A DNA stretch of 64,000 nucleotides, from NCBI RefSeq assembly GCF_018304965.1, contig NZ_JAGQED010000005.1, positions 170,250 through 234,249 of the forward strand, written 5' to 3'. The notes under the pieces are model-generated. The model saw only the letters and a list, made by a program, of their open reading frames with translations, was not told the origin of the DNA and made no database searches. The translations under genes were made by a program, and so were the position numbers. Within the stretch, counting starts at the first letter, position 1, and each line of letters begins with the position of its first letter. Positions 1-10,432 of this stretch are shown one piece after another. Source of the stretch: Collimonas antrihumi (GTDB lineage: Bacteria; Pseudomonadota; Gammaproteobacteria; Burkholderiales; Burkholderiaceae_D).

Positions 1-537
1 CAACGCCGCTTTTTCAGCTGAGCTGACCGTGCCGATCATCGTTACACCCAGCGCTTTGGCCCATTGGCAGGCAATCAGGCCGACGCCGCCGGCAGCGGCG
101 TGAAACAGGATGGTTTCGCCGCCGCGCAAAGGGAAGGTGCGGCGAAACAAGTATTGCACAGTCAAACCTTGCAGCGTCATCGCTGCAGCGGTATCGAAAC
201 TGATGGAATCAGGTAATTTGACCAGGAACGCGGCAGGCATCACACGCGCCTCGGAATACGCACCATTGGGACGCGTGGCATACGACACCCTGTCGCCCAC
301 TTTGACGTGCTGCACGCCAGCGCCAACCGCCTCGATCACGCCGGCAGCTTCCTGCCCCAGGCCGCCTGGCAATGGCTGCGGATACAAGCCGGTGCGAAAG
401 TAGACATCGATAAAATTCAAACCGCAAGCGACATGCCGTATCCGCACTTCGCCCAACCCTGGTTCGCCGACCTCCACATCGACATATTCCATCACTTCCG
501 GGCCACCGGTCCTCGACATCCTGATTGCTTTTACCAT
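1..537 (-). CDS. NADPH:quinone oxidoreductase (zinc-free MDR family), 3' end outside window
   Basis: The frame stays open for 179 codons from an ATG at 537 to the window edge, so the C-terminal half is missing. The start follows a strong ribosome site (GGAGGTGAT). The protein begins MVKAIRMSRTGGPEVM and has a GroES-like N-terminal domain with GLNFIDVYFRTGLYP and PGGLGQEAAGVIEAVG. A nucleotide-binding AAAGGVGLIACQWAKALG then follows. This matches quinone reductases (Qor, zeta-crystallin type) of the medium-chain dehydrogenase superfamily, which reduce quinones with NADPH in the cytoplasm. No catalytic-zinc cysteine/histidine set is visible in the part present. It runs in the same direction as the exporter and ATPase genes upstream of it. 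Confidence 0.88.
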   Translation of the reverse strand, partial: MVKAIRMSRTGGPEVMEYVDVEVGEPGLGEVRIRHVACGLNFIDVYFRTGLYPQPLPGGLGQEAAGVIEAVGAGVQHVKVGDRVSYATRPNGAYSEARVMPAAFLVKLPDSISFDTAAAMTLQGLTVQYLFRRTFPLRGGETILFHAAAGGVGLIACQWAKALGVTMIGTVSSAEKAAL

Positions 538-596
538 GATTGTTATCACCTCCAAATAATGCGTCTGACTGCCTCAAATCCCCGTTTTTTTCTCTT

Positions 597-632
597 GTTT
601 TTGTTTTTGCTTTTGTTTTTGCTTTTGTTTTT
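597..632. repeat. Hexanucleotide tract (GTTTTT/GCTTTT, six units)
   Basis: Six consecutive hexamers alternate between GTTTTT and GCTTTT. They lie between the stop of the exporter gene and the quinone reductase start. On the minus strand the tract is A-rich. It is the sort of simple repeat prone to slipped-strand length change. No function is evident. Confidence 0.7.
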
Positions 633-639
633 TATTTCT

Positions 640-1551
640 TTACGTTTTCTTTTTTGAAATCAGATAAATACCAGCCAACACCAGACCGGTACCGGTCAAT
701 TGAATCGCCGTTACCGGTTCCGCCAAAATCAATGCCCCCAAAAACAGGGTGGATACCGGCCCTACCATGCCGGCCTGCGCCGCAGTCGCCGGACCGATGC
801 GCGCCACGGCGATCATCGTCATGAATACCGGCAGCACCGTGCAAAACACGGCATTAATGACCGACAAACCATACACGGCCGGCGGTTGTTGCCACAGAAT
901 CGGCAGTGGCCGCAACAGCACGAACTGCAAAATACAAGCGGCACAAGACACACACATCGCGTAAGCCACCAGTCGCATCGCCCCGACCCGATTCACCAGT
1001 TCCCCGGACAGCATCAGGTATAGCGCATAACTGATTGCCGCGCCCAGCACCAGCGCACTGCCCAGGCCGACATTCGATCCCCCCAGGCGCACATCGTGCA
1101 GGAACACCAGCACGGTTCCCATATAGGAAATCAGTAAAGCAACCCATTCCAGCCAACTCACCCGGCGCCGATAAAACAAGAACGACATCAACAACACGAA
1201 CGAAGGCGTCAAGAACAAGATCAGGCGCTCCAGCCCGGCAGAAATATACTGCAAGCCGAGAAAATCGAGAAAACTCGACAGGTAGTACCCAATCAGCCCC
1301 AGCACCACAATCCGCACCCGGTCGACATTCGACAACGGCGCTTCACTGCGCGCTTTCCACAAGGCTACCGCGGAAAACAAAGGCAACGCAAACAACATGC
1401 GAAACGTAATCAGCAACACAGCGTCAACCTGATAACGATATATCAGCTTGGCGACGATCGCCTTGGCGGAAAACAGAATGGCGCCGGCGACCGCGATTGC
1501 CAAGCCGCCAAGAAAAATCTGGCGGCTACCAGGGTGTAACTTGCTGCTCAT
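640..1551 (-). CDS. EamA/DMT-family transporter
   Basis: A 303-residue, very hydrophobic protein starting MSSKLHPGSRQIFLGG at an ATG at 1551. An open frame extends further upstream but lacks membrane character, so the internal ATG is preferred. About ten predicted membrane helices fall in two halves, as expected for two EamA repeats of the drug/metabolite transporter superfamily. Near the end, PATAAQAGMVGPVSTLFLGA resembles the conserved second-repeat region. Family members export or import metabolites across the inner membrane, and the substrate cannot be read from sequence. It lies between the HerA-like ATPase and the quinone reductase on the same strand. Confidence 0.85.
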   Translation of the reverse strand: MSSKLHPGSRQIFLGGLAIAVAGAILFSAKAIVAKLIYRYQVDAVLLITFRMLFALPLFSAVALWKARSEAPLSNVDRVRIVVLGLIGYYLSSFLDFLGLQYISAGLERLILFLTPSFVLLMSFLFYRRRVSWLEWVALLISYMGTVLVFLHDVRLGGSNVGLGSALVLGAAISYALYLMLSGELVNRVGAMRLVAYAMCVSCAACILQFVLLRPLPILWQQPPAVYGLSVINAVFCTVLPVFMTMIAVARIGPATAAQAGMVGPVSTLFLGALILAEPVTAIQLTGTGLVLAGIYLISKKKT

Positions 1552-1678
1552 TGCTTGCCCGTGATGGAATTGTAATAGGTATGTGGAAATCGCGTTGCTA
1601 AGGGAACGAATAGGAACGAACAAGAAAACTTCGCTCCCTGTCCCGTCCTGAAAGCGCAATCACGGATGACGGACAATC

Positions 1679-3178
<1,500 letters not shown>

Positions 3179-3314
3179 GTTTTGGCGGGCTTGGTTGAAA
3201 AGGTAAGTAAGGAGATAAGCAAGTGGATTCAGTGGATTTCAGTCGATTTCTGGAAAGTGCGATATGGTAAAATTGCGCTTTGATTATAGCTAACTCAAGC
3301 AAGAAAGAACCATC

Positions 3315-4040
3315 ATGGCTGGACACAGCAAATGGGCCAACATTAAGCATAAGAAGGCCGCCACCGATGCCAAACGCGGCAAAATCTGGACCCGGCTGAT
3401 CAAGGAAATCACCGTTGCGGCCCGTATGGGCGGCGGCGATGTCGATGCCAATCCGCGTTTGCGGCTGGCAATCGACAAGGCATCCGATGCCAATATGCCA
3501 AAGGATAACGTAACCCGGGCAATCCAGCGCGGCAGCGGCGGCCTGGACGGTGTCAACTATGAAGAAGTGCGTTACGAAGGTTACGGCATCAACGGCGCCG
3601 CCATCATTGTCGATTGCATGACTGACAACAGAATTCGCACCGTGGCCGAAGTCCGCCATGCGTTTTCCAAATTCGGCGGCAACATGGGCACCGAAGGCTC
3701 GGTGGCCTTCATGTTCAAGCATTGCGGCCAGTTGCTGTTTGCGCCCGGCACCAATGAGGACGCTCTGATGGAAGCCGCGCTGGAAGCCGGCGCCGAGGAT
3801 GTCGTTACCGATGACGAAGGCGGGATTGAAGTTATTTCCGCACCGCATGATTTCGCAGCGCTCAAAGAGGCGTTGGAAAAAGCCGGTTTCAAAGCCGAAA
3901 TGGCCGAAATCATCATGAAGCCGGCGACCGAAACCGTGTTTTCGGGCGACGATGCGATCAAGATGCAAAAGCTGCTCGACGCCCTGGAAAACCTGGACGA
4001 CGTGCAAGAAATTTACAGTAACGCAGTAATTGAAGACTGA
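3315..4040 (+). CDS. yebC: YebC/PmpR-family regulator (TACO1 family)
   Basis: 241 residues beginning [20 protein letters not shown], the hallmark N-terminus of the YebC/TACO1 family, followed by [18 protein letters not shown]. Length is typical (about 240). Members have been described as DNA-binding regulators (PmpR) and as factors that help ribosomes translate proline-rich stretches. The choice between these roles cannot be made from sequence. The ATG follows AAGAAAGAACC. It is the first gene of a long co-directional housekeeping run, and purD starts 19 bp after its stop. Confidence 0.96.
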   Translation: MAGHSKWANIKHKKAATDAKRGKIWTRLIKEITVAARMGGGDVDANPRLRLAIDKASDANMPKDNVTRAIQRGSGGLDGVNYEEVRYEGYGINGAAIIVDCMTDNRIRTVAEVRHAFSKFGGNMGTEGSVAFMFKHCGQLLFAPGTNEDALMEAALEAGAEDVVTDDEGGIEVISAPHDFAALKEALEKAGFKAEMAEIIMKPATETVFSGDDAIKMQKLLDALENLDDVQEIYSNAVIED

Positions 4041-4059
4041 CTCGGATCGTAAAATTTTT

Positions 4060-5334
4060 ATGAAAATTCTCGTAGTGGGCTCTGGCGGCCGTGAGCATGC
4101 CCTGGCGTGGAAAATCGCCCAATCACCGCGCATACAAACTGTCTACGTGGCGCCTGGCAATGGCGGGACGGCGCTGGATCAGCGGCTGGAAAACATCGAC
4201 ATTACCGATCCTGCGGCGCTGGCGGATTTCGTCGTGCGGGAACATGTCGCGCTTACCGTAGTCGGCCCTGAAACCCCGCTGGCTGCCGGTATCGTGAATA
4301 TTTTCCGCGACCGCGGCTTGAAGATTTTCGGACCGACACGTGAAGCGGCGCAGCTGGAAAGCTCGAAAGACTTCGCCAAATCGTTCATGCAACGGCATCA
4401 CATCCCGACTGCCGAATATCAAACCTTCTCCGACGTCAACGCCGCCCATCATTACATCGACCAAAAAGGCGCCCCGATCGTCATCAAGGCCGATGGCCTG
4501 GCTGCCGGCAAAGGCGTAGTGGTTGCCATGACCATCGAAGAAGCGCATGGCGCGGTCGATATGATGCTGTCCGATAATCGCCTTGGCGATGCCGGCGCAC
4601 GCGTGGTGATCGAAGAATTCCTGGCGGGCGAGGAAGCCAGCTTCATCGTCATGGTCGACGGCAAGAACATCTTGCCGCTGGCAACCAGCCAGGACCATAA
4701 GCGCCTCAAGGATGACGACCAGGGGCCGAACACCGGCGGCATGGGTGCTTATTCGCCGGCGCCTATCGTCACCCCGGCATTGCACGCGCGCGTCATGCGG
4801 GAAATCATTACCCCCACCGTGCAAGGCATGGCCAAGGACGGCATTCCGTTCAGCGGCTTTTTGTATGCCGGCCTGATGATCGACGACAAAGGCAATCCAA
4901 AGACACTGGAATTCAATTGCCGCATGGGCGATCCGGAAACCCAGCCGATCATGGCGCGCCTGAAAACCGATCTGCTGACCGTGATGGAACACGCCGTCAG
5001 CGGCACGCTGGACACGATTGAACTTGAGTGGGATCGCCGTACTGCGCTGGGTGTGGTGATGGCCGCCGCCGGCTATCCTGACGCTCCGCGCAAGGATGAC
5101 CTGATTTCCGGGATTCCCGCCGAGACTGCCGACACGGTGACATTCCATGCCGGCACCACCCTCAACGGTGAGCGCCTGACCACTTCCGGTGGCCGGGTTC
5201 TATGCGTGGTCGGCCTGGGCGACAGTGTCAAAGTGGCACAGAAGCAGGCTTACAGCGTGGTCGACTCGATTCATTTCAGCGGCGCGCAATTCCGCCGCGA
5301 TATCGGCTGGCGGGCACTCAAGAAGCATGCCTGA
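4060..5334 (+). CDS. purD: Phosphoribosylamine-glycine ligase (GAR synthetase)
   Basis: 424 residues beginning MKILVVGSGGREHALAWKIA, the conserved PurD N-terminus. The frame is open upstream inside yebC, but this ATG gives the family start. The ATP-grasp core is visible as APIVIKADGLAAGKGVVVA, VVIEEFLAGEEASFIVMVDG and LEFNCRMGDPETQ. It makes glycinamide ribonucleotide from phosphoribosylamine, glycine and ATP, the second step of de novo purine synthesis in the cytosol. Length is normal for the family. Confidence 0.97.
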   Translation: MKILVVGSGGREHALAWKIAQSPRIQTVYVAPGNGGTALDQRLENIDITDPAALADFVVREHVALTVVGPETPLAAGIVNIFRDRGLKIFGPTREAAQLESSKDFAKSFMQRHHIPTAEYQTFSDVNAAHHYIDQKGAPIVIKADGLAAGKGVVVAMTIEEAHGAVDMMLSDNRLGDAGARVVIEEFLAGEEASFIVMVDGKNILPLATSQDHKRLKDDDQGPNTGGMGAYSPAPIVTPALHARVMREIITPTVQGMAKDGIPFSGFLYAGLMIDDKGNPKTLEFNCRMGDPETQPIMARLKTDLLTVMEHAVSGTLDTIELEWDRRTALGVVMAAAGYPDAPRKDDLISGIPAETADTVTFHAGTTLNGERLTTSGGRVLCVVGLGDSVKVAQKQAYSVVDSIHFSGAQFRRDIGWRALKKHA

Positions 5335-5352
5335 TCAGGCAACCATAACACG

Positions 5353-5442
5353 TAGGGTGGGGCCCCGTGCCCACGCGGGATGTCGCGCCGATGTAGTGCA
5401 GCAGTGCGTTTCAGCGTGGGCAAAAGAACTTGCCCACCCTAC
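5353..5442. repeat. Palindromic intergenic repeat (GTAGGGTGGGGC / TGCCCACCCTAC)
   Basis: The purD-hemF gap holds a long imperfect dyad. The outer arms are GTAGGGTG and CACCCTAC. Inner arms CGTGCCCACGC and GCGTGGGCA also pair. It has the look of a REP-type dispersed palindromic element. There is no T-run directly after it, so it is not a standard intrinsic terminator, though the folded RNA could still affect readthrough into hemF. Confidence 0.6.
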
Positions 5443-5475
5443 TTCTTTTAGCGCAAGCACTACTCTTCTCTCCCG

Positions 5476-6414
5476 ATGAGCTCAAACATCACTCCCGACA
5501 ATCCCGCCGAGGCCGTCAAATCCTACCTGCTGGATCTGCAAGCGCGCATCGTCGCGGCGCTGGAACAGATTGACGGCAAGCCGTTCGGCAGCGATCAATG
5601 GCAACGCGCAGAAGGTGGCGGCGGCATTTCGCGCATCATCGAAGAAGGCAACGTACTGGAACGCGGCGGCGTCGGCTTTTCGCACGTGATGGGCAAAAGC
5701 CTGCCGCCGTCGGCAGCCGCCAACCGTCCTGAGCTGGCAGGCCGGCACTGGGAAGCCATGGGCGTGTCGCTGGTCATGCATCCGCGTAATCCGTTTGCAC
5801 CTACCGTGCATATGAACGTGCGCTTCTTTATCGCCAGCGCAGAAGGCCAGGAGCCGGTATGGTGGTTTGGCGGCGGCATCGATCTGACGCCGTATTACGG
5901 CTTTGCGGAAGACGTCGAGCACTTTCACCGCACCTGCCGCGATGCTCTGACGCCGTTTGACGATGCCAGCGGCCAGAATGCGGCGCTCTACCCGCGCTTC
6001 AAAAAATGGTGCGACGACTACTTCTATCTGAAGCACCGCAAGGAACCACGCGGCGTCGGCGGCATTTTCTTCGACGATTTCAACCAGTTGGGGTTCGAAC
6101 AGAGCTTTGCCATGATGCAGAGCGTCGGTAACGCTTTCATTCCGGCATATACCCCGATCCTGGCGCGCCGCAAGGATATTCCCTACGGTGAAACCGAGCG
6201 CGATTTCCAGGCATATCGTCGCGGCCGGTATGTTGAATTCAATTTAGTGTATGATCGCGGCACTTTGTTCGGTCTGCAATCCGGGGGGCGTACCGAGTCC
6301 ATCCTGATGTCGATGCCGCCCGTGGTCAAGTGGCGTTACGACTGGCAACCGGCGGCTGGAAGCCCGGAAGCCAAGCTATATACCGATTTTCTGATCCATC
6401 GCGAGTGGGTTTGA
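5476..6414 (+). CDS. hemF: Oxygen-dependent coproporphyrinogen III oxidase
   Basis: 312 residues with family landmarks [65 protein letters not shown] and [16 protein letters not shown]. HemF decarboxylates two propionates of coproporphyrinogen III with O2 to give protoporphyrinogen IX in the cytosolic haem pathway. Length is standard. The stop TGA shares its A with the ATG of nadD, which suggests translational coupling. Confidence 0.97.
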   Translation: MSSNITPDNPAEAVKSYLLDLQARIVAALEQIDGKPFGSDQWQRAEGGGGISRIIEEGNVLERGGVGFSHVMGKSLPPSAAANRPELAGRHWEAMGVSLVMHPRNPFAPTVHMNVRFFIASAEGQEPVWWFGGGIDLTPYYGFAEDVEHFHRTCRDALTPFDDASGQNAALYPRFKKWCDDYFYLKHRKEPRGVGGIFFDDFNQLGFEQSFAMMQSVGNAFIPAYTPILARRKDIPYGETERDFQAYRRGRYVEFNLVYDRGTLFGLQSGGRTESILMSMPPVVKWRYDWQPAAGSPEAKLYTDFLIHREWV

Positions 6415-7109
6415 TGGGCAGTTCTCCGATGACATCCAATCAAACCTCCCGGCCCAGGCCCAGGCCATGTATCGCAGTCCTCGGCGGTAGTTTCGATCCG
6501 GTCCATAATGGTCATGTGGCGCTGGCGAAATACTTTGTGACCTTGTTGGCGCCAGATGAGTTGCGGGTGATTCCTACCGGCAACCCTTGGCAAAAGCATG
6601 GCCTGCAAGCCACTCCGGAGCAACGGGTGGAGATGGTCAGGCGCGCATTTAGCCAGCAAAGCGTAGCGGTCGTCATCGACCAGCAGGAAATCCAGCGGCA
6701 GACCGCGACGTATACGATAGATACGCTGCAAGCATTGCGGGCCGAACTTGGGCCGCAAGCGTCTATCGTGTTCCTGATGGGTGCAGACCAGTTGCAGCAC
6801 TTGAATAGCTGGCAAGGTTGGGATCGCTTGTTTGACTATGCCCATCTGGGCGTGGCCTCGCGGCCCGGTTTTGCCATGGATGAATCACGGGTTCCAGCCG
6901 AGGTTACGCGCGAATTTACACGCCGCGCCGCCACCCCGGAGCAGATTCGCCAGAGCGCGCACGGTTTGACCTACCTGGCGAAAAATTTAGCTGTAGACAT
7001 TTCGGCAACAGAAATTCGTTCCGCGCTGCACAATGCAAAAAGACCCGACACGCTGGTCCCGGCGGCAGTACTGGACTATATTGAACAACATCATCTCTAT
7101 AAGAATTAA
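6414..7109 (+). CDS. nadD: Nicotinate-nucleotide adenylyltransferase
   Basis: 231 residues from an ATG overlapping the hemF stop (TGATG). A second ATG at 6429 is also possible. The nucleotidyltransferase signature is LGGSFDPVHNGHVALAKY, and the C-terminal ISATEIRSAL is the ISSTxxR-type motif. The enzyme adenylates nicotinate mononucleotide to deamido-NAD in NAD synthesis. rsfS begins at the base after its stop. The nadD-rsfS pairing is common in bacteria. Confidence 0.95.
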   Translation: MGSSPMTSNQTSRPRPRPCIAVLGGSFDPVHNGHVALAKYFVTLLAPDELRVIPTGNPWQKHGLQATPEQRVEMVRRAFSQQSVAVVIDQQEIQRQTATYTIDTLQALRAELGPQASIVFLMGADQLQHLNSWQGWDRLFDYAHLGVASRPGFAMDESRVPAEVTREFTRRAATPEQIRQSAHGLTYLAKNLAVDISATEIRSALHNAKRPDTLVPAAVLDYIEQHHLYKN

Positions 7110-7739
7110 ATGGATATCAAAAAACTACAAAGTCTCGTCATCGATGCACTCGAAGACGTCAAAGCCCAAGACATTCGCGTCTACGACACGGTCCACCTGA
7201 CCGGTTTGTTCGACCGTATCGCGATTGCTTCCGGCACGTCCAATCGCCAAACCAAAGCGCTGGCCGCCTCGGTACGCGATAAGGTCAAGGAAAACGGCGG
7301 CACGATTCTCAGCGTCGAAGGCGAAGACACTGGCGAATGGGTGCTGGTCGACATGGGCGACATGGTGGTGCACATCATGCAGCCGGCGATCCGCGCTTAC
7401 TACCGCCTGGAAGAAATCTGGGGCGACAAGGAAGTCAAGTTCGGCGCAGCCAAACGGCTGTCCACCCAGACTGCAGCTGAAGAAGCAGCGCCGAAGAAGG
7501 TTTCGCGCCACCTGACTACTTCGCAAGCATTGAAGGCAGAAGACGAAACACCGAAGAAAGCGCCAGCGCGCAAGAAGCCGGTCAAGACTGACGGTGCCAA
7601 GAAGGCCGTCGGCAAAACCATCAAGGTAGCGCCGTCGAAGAGCTCGGTGCCACCGAAGAAGGCTGCAGCGCCAAAGAAAGCACCTGCCAAGAAACCCGCT
7701 GTCAAGCGTGCTCCGGCAAAAACCAAAGCAGCTGAATAA
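7110..7739 (+). CDS. rsfS: Ribosomal silencing factor RsfS with long basic tail
   Basis: 209 residues. The first ~112 form the RsfS/Iojap domain (IRVYDTVHLTGLFDRIAIAS, GEWVLVDMGDMVVHIM, YYRLEEIWGD). That domain binds L14 on the 50S subunit and blocks subunit joining in starvation. Usual family length is about 105-130. Here roughly 90 more residues follow, rich in Lys, Ala and Pro (PKKAPARKKPVK, PKKAAAPKKAPAKKPAV), much like a histone H1 tail. The extension is in frame and ends at a normal stop. Its role is unknown; RNA or DNA binding is a guess from charge. Confidence 0.94.
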   Translation: MDIKKLQSLVIDALEDVKAQDIRVYDTVHLTGLFDRIAIASGTSNRQTKALAASVRDKVKENGGTILSVEGEDTGEWVLVDMGDMVVHIMQPAIRAYYRLEEIWGDKEVKFGAAKRLSTQTAAEEAAPKKVSRHLTTSQALKAEDETPKKAPARKKPVKTDGAKKAVGKTIKVAPSKSSVPPKKAAAPKKAPAKKPAVKRAPAKTKAAE

Positions 7740-7761
7740 GCTGCTGCATCCATAGTTCCTC

Positions 7762-8232
7762 ATGCAGCTCATCATCGCTGCGGTCGGCCACAAGATGCCG
7801 GCATGGATAGAAAACGGCTTCGGCGAGTATGCGAAACGCATGCCGCCGGATTGCCGCATCGTCCTCAAGGAAATCAAGCCAGTCGAACGCTCCGGCAGCA
7901 AGACCGCTGAAACAGCCATGGCGCTGGAACGCAGCCGGATCGAGGCGGTACTGCCGAAAGGCGTGCGTATCATCGCCCTCGATGAGCGCGGCAAAGACCT
8001 TACCAGTGTCCAGTTATCGCAACAGCTGACCCAATGGCAGCGCGACGGGCGTGATGTCGCCTTCATCATTGGCGGCGCCGATGGCCTGGATCCGGAATTC
8101 AAGGCCAATGCCGACAGCTTGCTGCGCATCTCCAGCCTGACTTTACCGCACGGCATGGTCAGGGTACTGCTGGCCGAACAACTGTACCGGGCCTGGTCGA
8201 TTACCCAGAACCATCCTTATCACCGGGTCTGA
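7762..8232 (+). CDS. rlmH: 23S rRNA pseudouridine-1915 N3-methyltransferase
   Basis: 156 residues, the usual length for this small SPOUT methyltransferase. It starts [15 protein letters not shown]. The SAM-binding knot is visible as [13 protein letters not shown] and [18 protein letters not shown], ending in the conserved QNHPYHRV. It methylates pseudouridine 1915 in helix 69 of 23S rRNA on assembled ribosomes. It follows rsfS closely (22 bp), as in many proteobacteria. Confidence 0.97.
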   Translation: MQLIIAAVGHKMPAWIENGFGEYAKRMPPDCRIVLKEIKPVERSGSKTAETAMALERSRIEAVLPKGVRIIALDERGKDLTSVQLSQQLTQWQRDGRDVAFIIGGADGLDPEFKANADSLLRISSLTLPHGMVRVLLAEQLYRAWSITQNHPYHRV

Positions 8233-8344
8233 ACCCTTTGAAGCCTTTGAGCCTCTTCGGCGCGCCAATAAGCCACCCAATACCCATGTAACTCTGTAAT
8301 AATCGCTGGAATTATCAGACGACGCATCGCCATAGCCGCCAGCA

Positions 8345-8965
8345 ATGAAAAATCCTTTCCAGAAAATCTACCTTGCCTCGAAAAGCCCGCGCCGGCGGGA
8401 GTTGCTGCGGCAGATCGACGTCGCGTTTGAATTGCTGTTGCTGCGCGACCAGACGCCACGCGGTCCAGATGTCAGCGAGGAAGTCTTGCCGGATGAATCA
8501 CCGCAGGATTATGTCGTCAGGGTGACCATGGAAAAAGCCCGCGCTGCACACCAGATGATGGTCTGGCGCAGTTTGCCGGTACGCCCTATCCTGGCGGCCG
8601 ATACCACGGTGACGATCGACGGCCGGATTCTTGGCAAGCCGGCCAATAAACCCGAGGCGATCGCCATGCTGCGACTGTTGTCGGGCCGCAGCCATCAGGT
8701 CCTCACCAGCGTTGCCGTCGTCCATCATGAAGAATCCTGGCAACTCACGCAGGTTTCGGATGTCTTATTTCAGGAGCTGCCAGAGGCCATGATCGAAGCG
8801 TACTGCAATACCAGCGAGCCTTACGACAAGGCCGGCGCTTATGGCATCCAGGGACCGGCAGCGATTTTCATCGAAAGCATACACGGCAGCCATTCAGGCA
8901 TCATGGGCTTACCTCTTTTCGAAACCGCACAACTACTACAACAGGCAGGCATCCGCATTTTATGA
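8345..8965 (+). CDS. maf: Maf-family nucleotide pyrophosphatase (YhdE type)
   Basis: 206 residues. The N-terminal IYLASKSPRRRELL is the Maf signature, with ILAADTTVTIDG containing the catalytic acidic region. EPYDKAGAYGIQG places it with the YhdE-type subgroup. These enzymes hydrolyse non-canonical or methylated nucleotides and dTTP/UTP, and were earlier called septum-formation inhibitors. The stop overlaps the rng start (ATGA), which indicates coupling. Confidence 0.94.
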   Translation: MKNPFQKIYLASKSPRRRELLRQIDVAFELLLLRDQTPRGPDVSEEVLPDESPQDYVVRVTMEKARAAHQMMVWRSLPVRPILAADTTVTIDGRILGKPANKPEAIAMLRLLSGRSHQVLTSVAVVHHEESWQLTQVSDVLFQELPEAMIEAYCNTSEPYDKAGAYGIQGPAAIFIESIHGSHSGIMGLPLFETAQLLQQAGIRIL

Positions 8966-10425
8966 GCGAAGACATCCTCGTCAACATCACCCCCCAGGAA
9001 ACGCGCGTTGCGCTGATTTTCCAGGGAGCGGTGCAGGAACTGCATATCGAACGCACCTTGTCGCGTGGCCTGGCCGGCAATATTTACCTCGGCAAAGTGG
9101 TCCGCGTACTACCCGGCATGCAGTCGGCATTTATCGATATCGGACTGGAGCGCGCAGCCTTTCTGCACGTCGCCGACATCTGGGAAACCCGTGCCCACGA
9201 TGGCCAGGCGGCGCAACAGACGCCGATTGAAAAGCTGCTGTTCGATGGCCAGTCGCTGACTGTGCAAGTGGTGAAAGACCCAATCGGCACCAAAGGCGCC
9301 AGGCTGTCGACCCAGATTTCCATCGCCGGCCGGATGCTGGTGTATCTGCCGCAAGACCGGCATATCGGCATTTCGCAACGGATTGAAAATGAAGCCGAAC
9401 GCGAACTGCTGAAGAACAAAGTACAAAAGCTGCTGCCGCCTGAGGAAAAAGGCGGTTTCATCATCCGCACCATGGCCGAAGACGCCTCGGACGCCGATCT
9501 GCAGATGGATATCGAGTATCTCCGCAAGACCTGGTCGTCCATCACGCTGCTGGCAAAAACCAAACCGGCGCCGACCTTGCTGCACCAGGATTTGAGTCTG
9601 GCACAGCGCGTGCTGCGTGACTTTGTCAACGACGAGACCACCACCATCCAGGTCGACTCGCGCGAGAATTTCCAGAAGTTGCAAGAATTCGCCGCCAGCT
9701 ACACGCCGTCTGTCACAGCGCGGCTGATGCATTACACCGGTGAGCGCCCTTTGTTTGATTTGTATGGTGTAGAAGAAGAAATCCAGGAAGCGTTGAGCCG
9801 CCGTGTGCCGCTCAAGTCCGGCGGCTACCTGATCGTCGACCAGACCGAAGCGATGACCACCATCGACGTCAACACCGGCAGTTTCGTCAACGGCCGCAAT
9901 TTCGACGACACGATCTTCAAGACCAACCTGGAAGCAGCGCACGCCATCGCGCGCCAGCTTCGGTTGCGCAACCTAGGCGGCATCATCATTCTCGATTTCA
10001 TCGACATGGAGAATAGCGAGCACAAGCTTGCGGTGCTGGCCGAGTTGCACAAAGCGCTGCTGCGCGACCGTACCAAGAAATCGGTATCGGAATTTTCCGC
10101 CCTGGGCCTGGTGGAAATGACCCGCAAACGCACGCGCGAATCGCTGGCGCATATCTTGTGCGAACCTTGCCCCGCCTGTAACGGCAAGGGCCAGGTAAAG
10201 ACGGCGCGCACCATTTGCTACGAAATCCTGCGTGAAGTACTGCGCGAAGCGAAACAGTTCAATCCGCGCGAATTCCGCATTTTGGCATCGCAGGTGGTGG
10301 TCGACATGTTCCTCGAAGAAGAATCGCAGCATCTGGCCATGCTGGGCGATTTCATTCATAAACCGATTTCCCTGCAAGTGGAAACGGTTTATCCGCAGGA
10401 GCAATACGACATCATCCTTATGTAA
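8962..10425 (+). CDS. rng: Ribonuclease G
   Basis: 487 residues, typical of RNase G and far shorter than RNase E. An S1-like N-terminal domain includes GNIYLGKVVRVLPGMQSAFI. The catalytic region has TTIDVNTGSFVNGRNF and GGIIILDFIDM, which supply the two metal-binding aspartates. A zinc-link motif CEPCPACNGKG follows near residue 400. RNase G cleaves single-stranded AU-rich RNA and matures the 16S rRNA 5' end. It is the last gene of the yebC-rng run. Confidence 0.97.
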   Translation: MSEDILVNITPQETRVALIFQGAVQELHIERTLSRGLAGNIYLGKVVRVLPGMQSAFIDIGLERAAFLHVADIWETRAHDGQAAQQTPIEKLLFDGQSLTVQVVKDPIGTKGARLSTQISIAGRMLVYLPQDRHIGISQRIENEAERELLKNKVQKLLPPEEKGGFIIRTMAEDASDADLQMDIEYLRKTWSSITLLAKTKPAPTLLHQDLSLAQRVLRDFVNDETTTIQVDSRENFQKLQEFAASYTPSVTARLMHYTGERPLFDLYGVEEEIQEALSRRVPLKSGGYLIVDQTEAMTTIDVNTGSFVNGRNFDDTIFKTNLEAAHAIARQLRLRNLGGIIILDFIDMENSEHKLAVLAELHKALLRDRTKKSVSEFSALGLVEMTRKRTRESLAHILCEPCPACNGKGQVKTARTICYEILREVLREAKQFNPREFRILASQVVVDMFLEEESQHLAMLGDFIHKPISLQVETVYPQEQYDIILM

Positions 10426-10432
10426 GGCTTAC

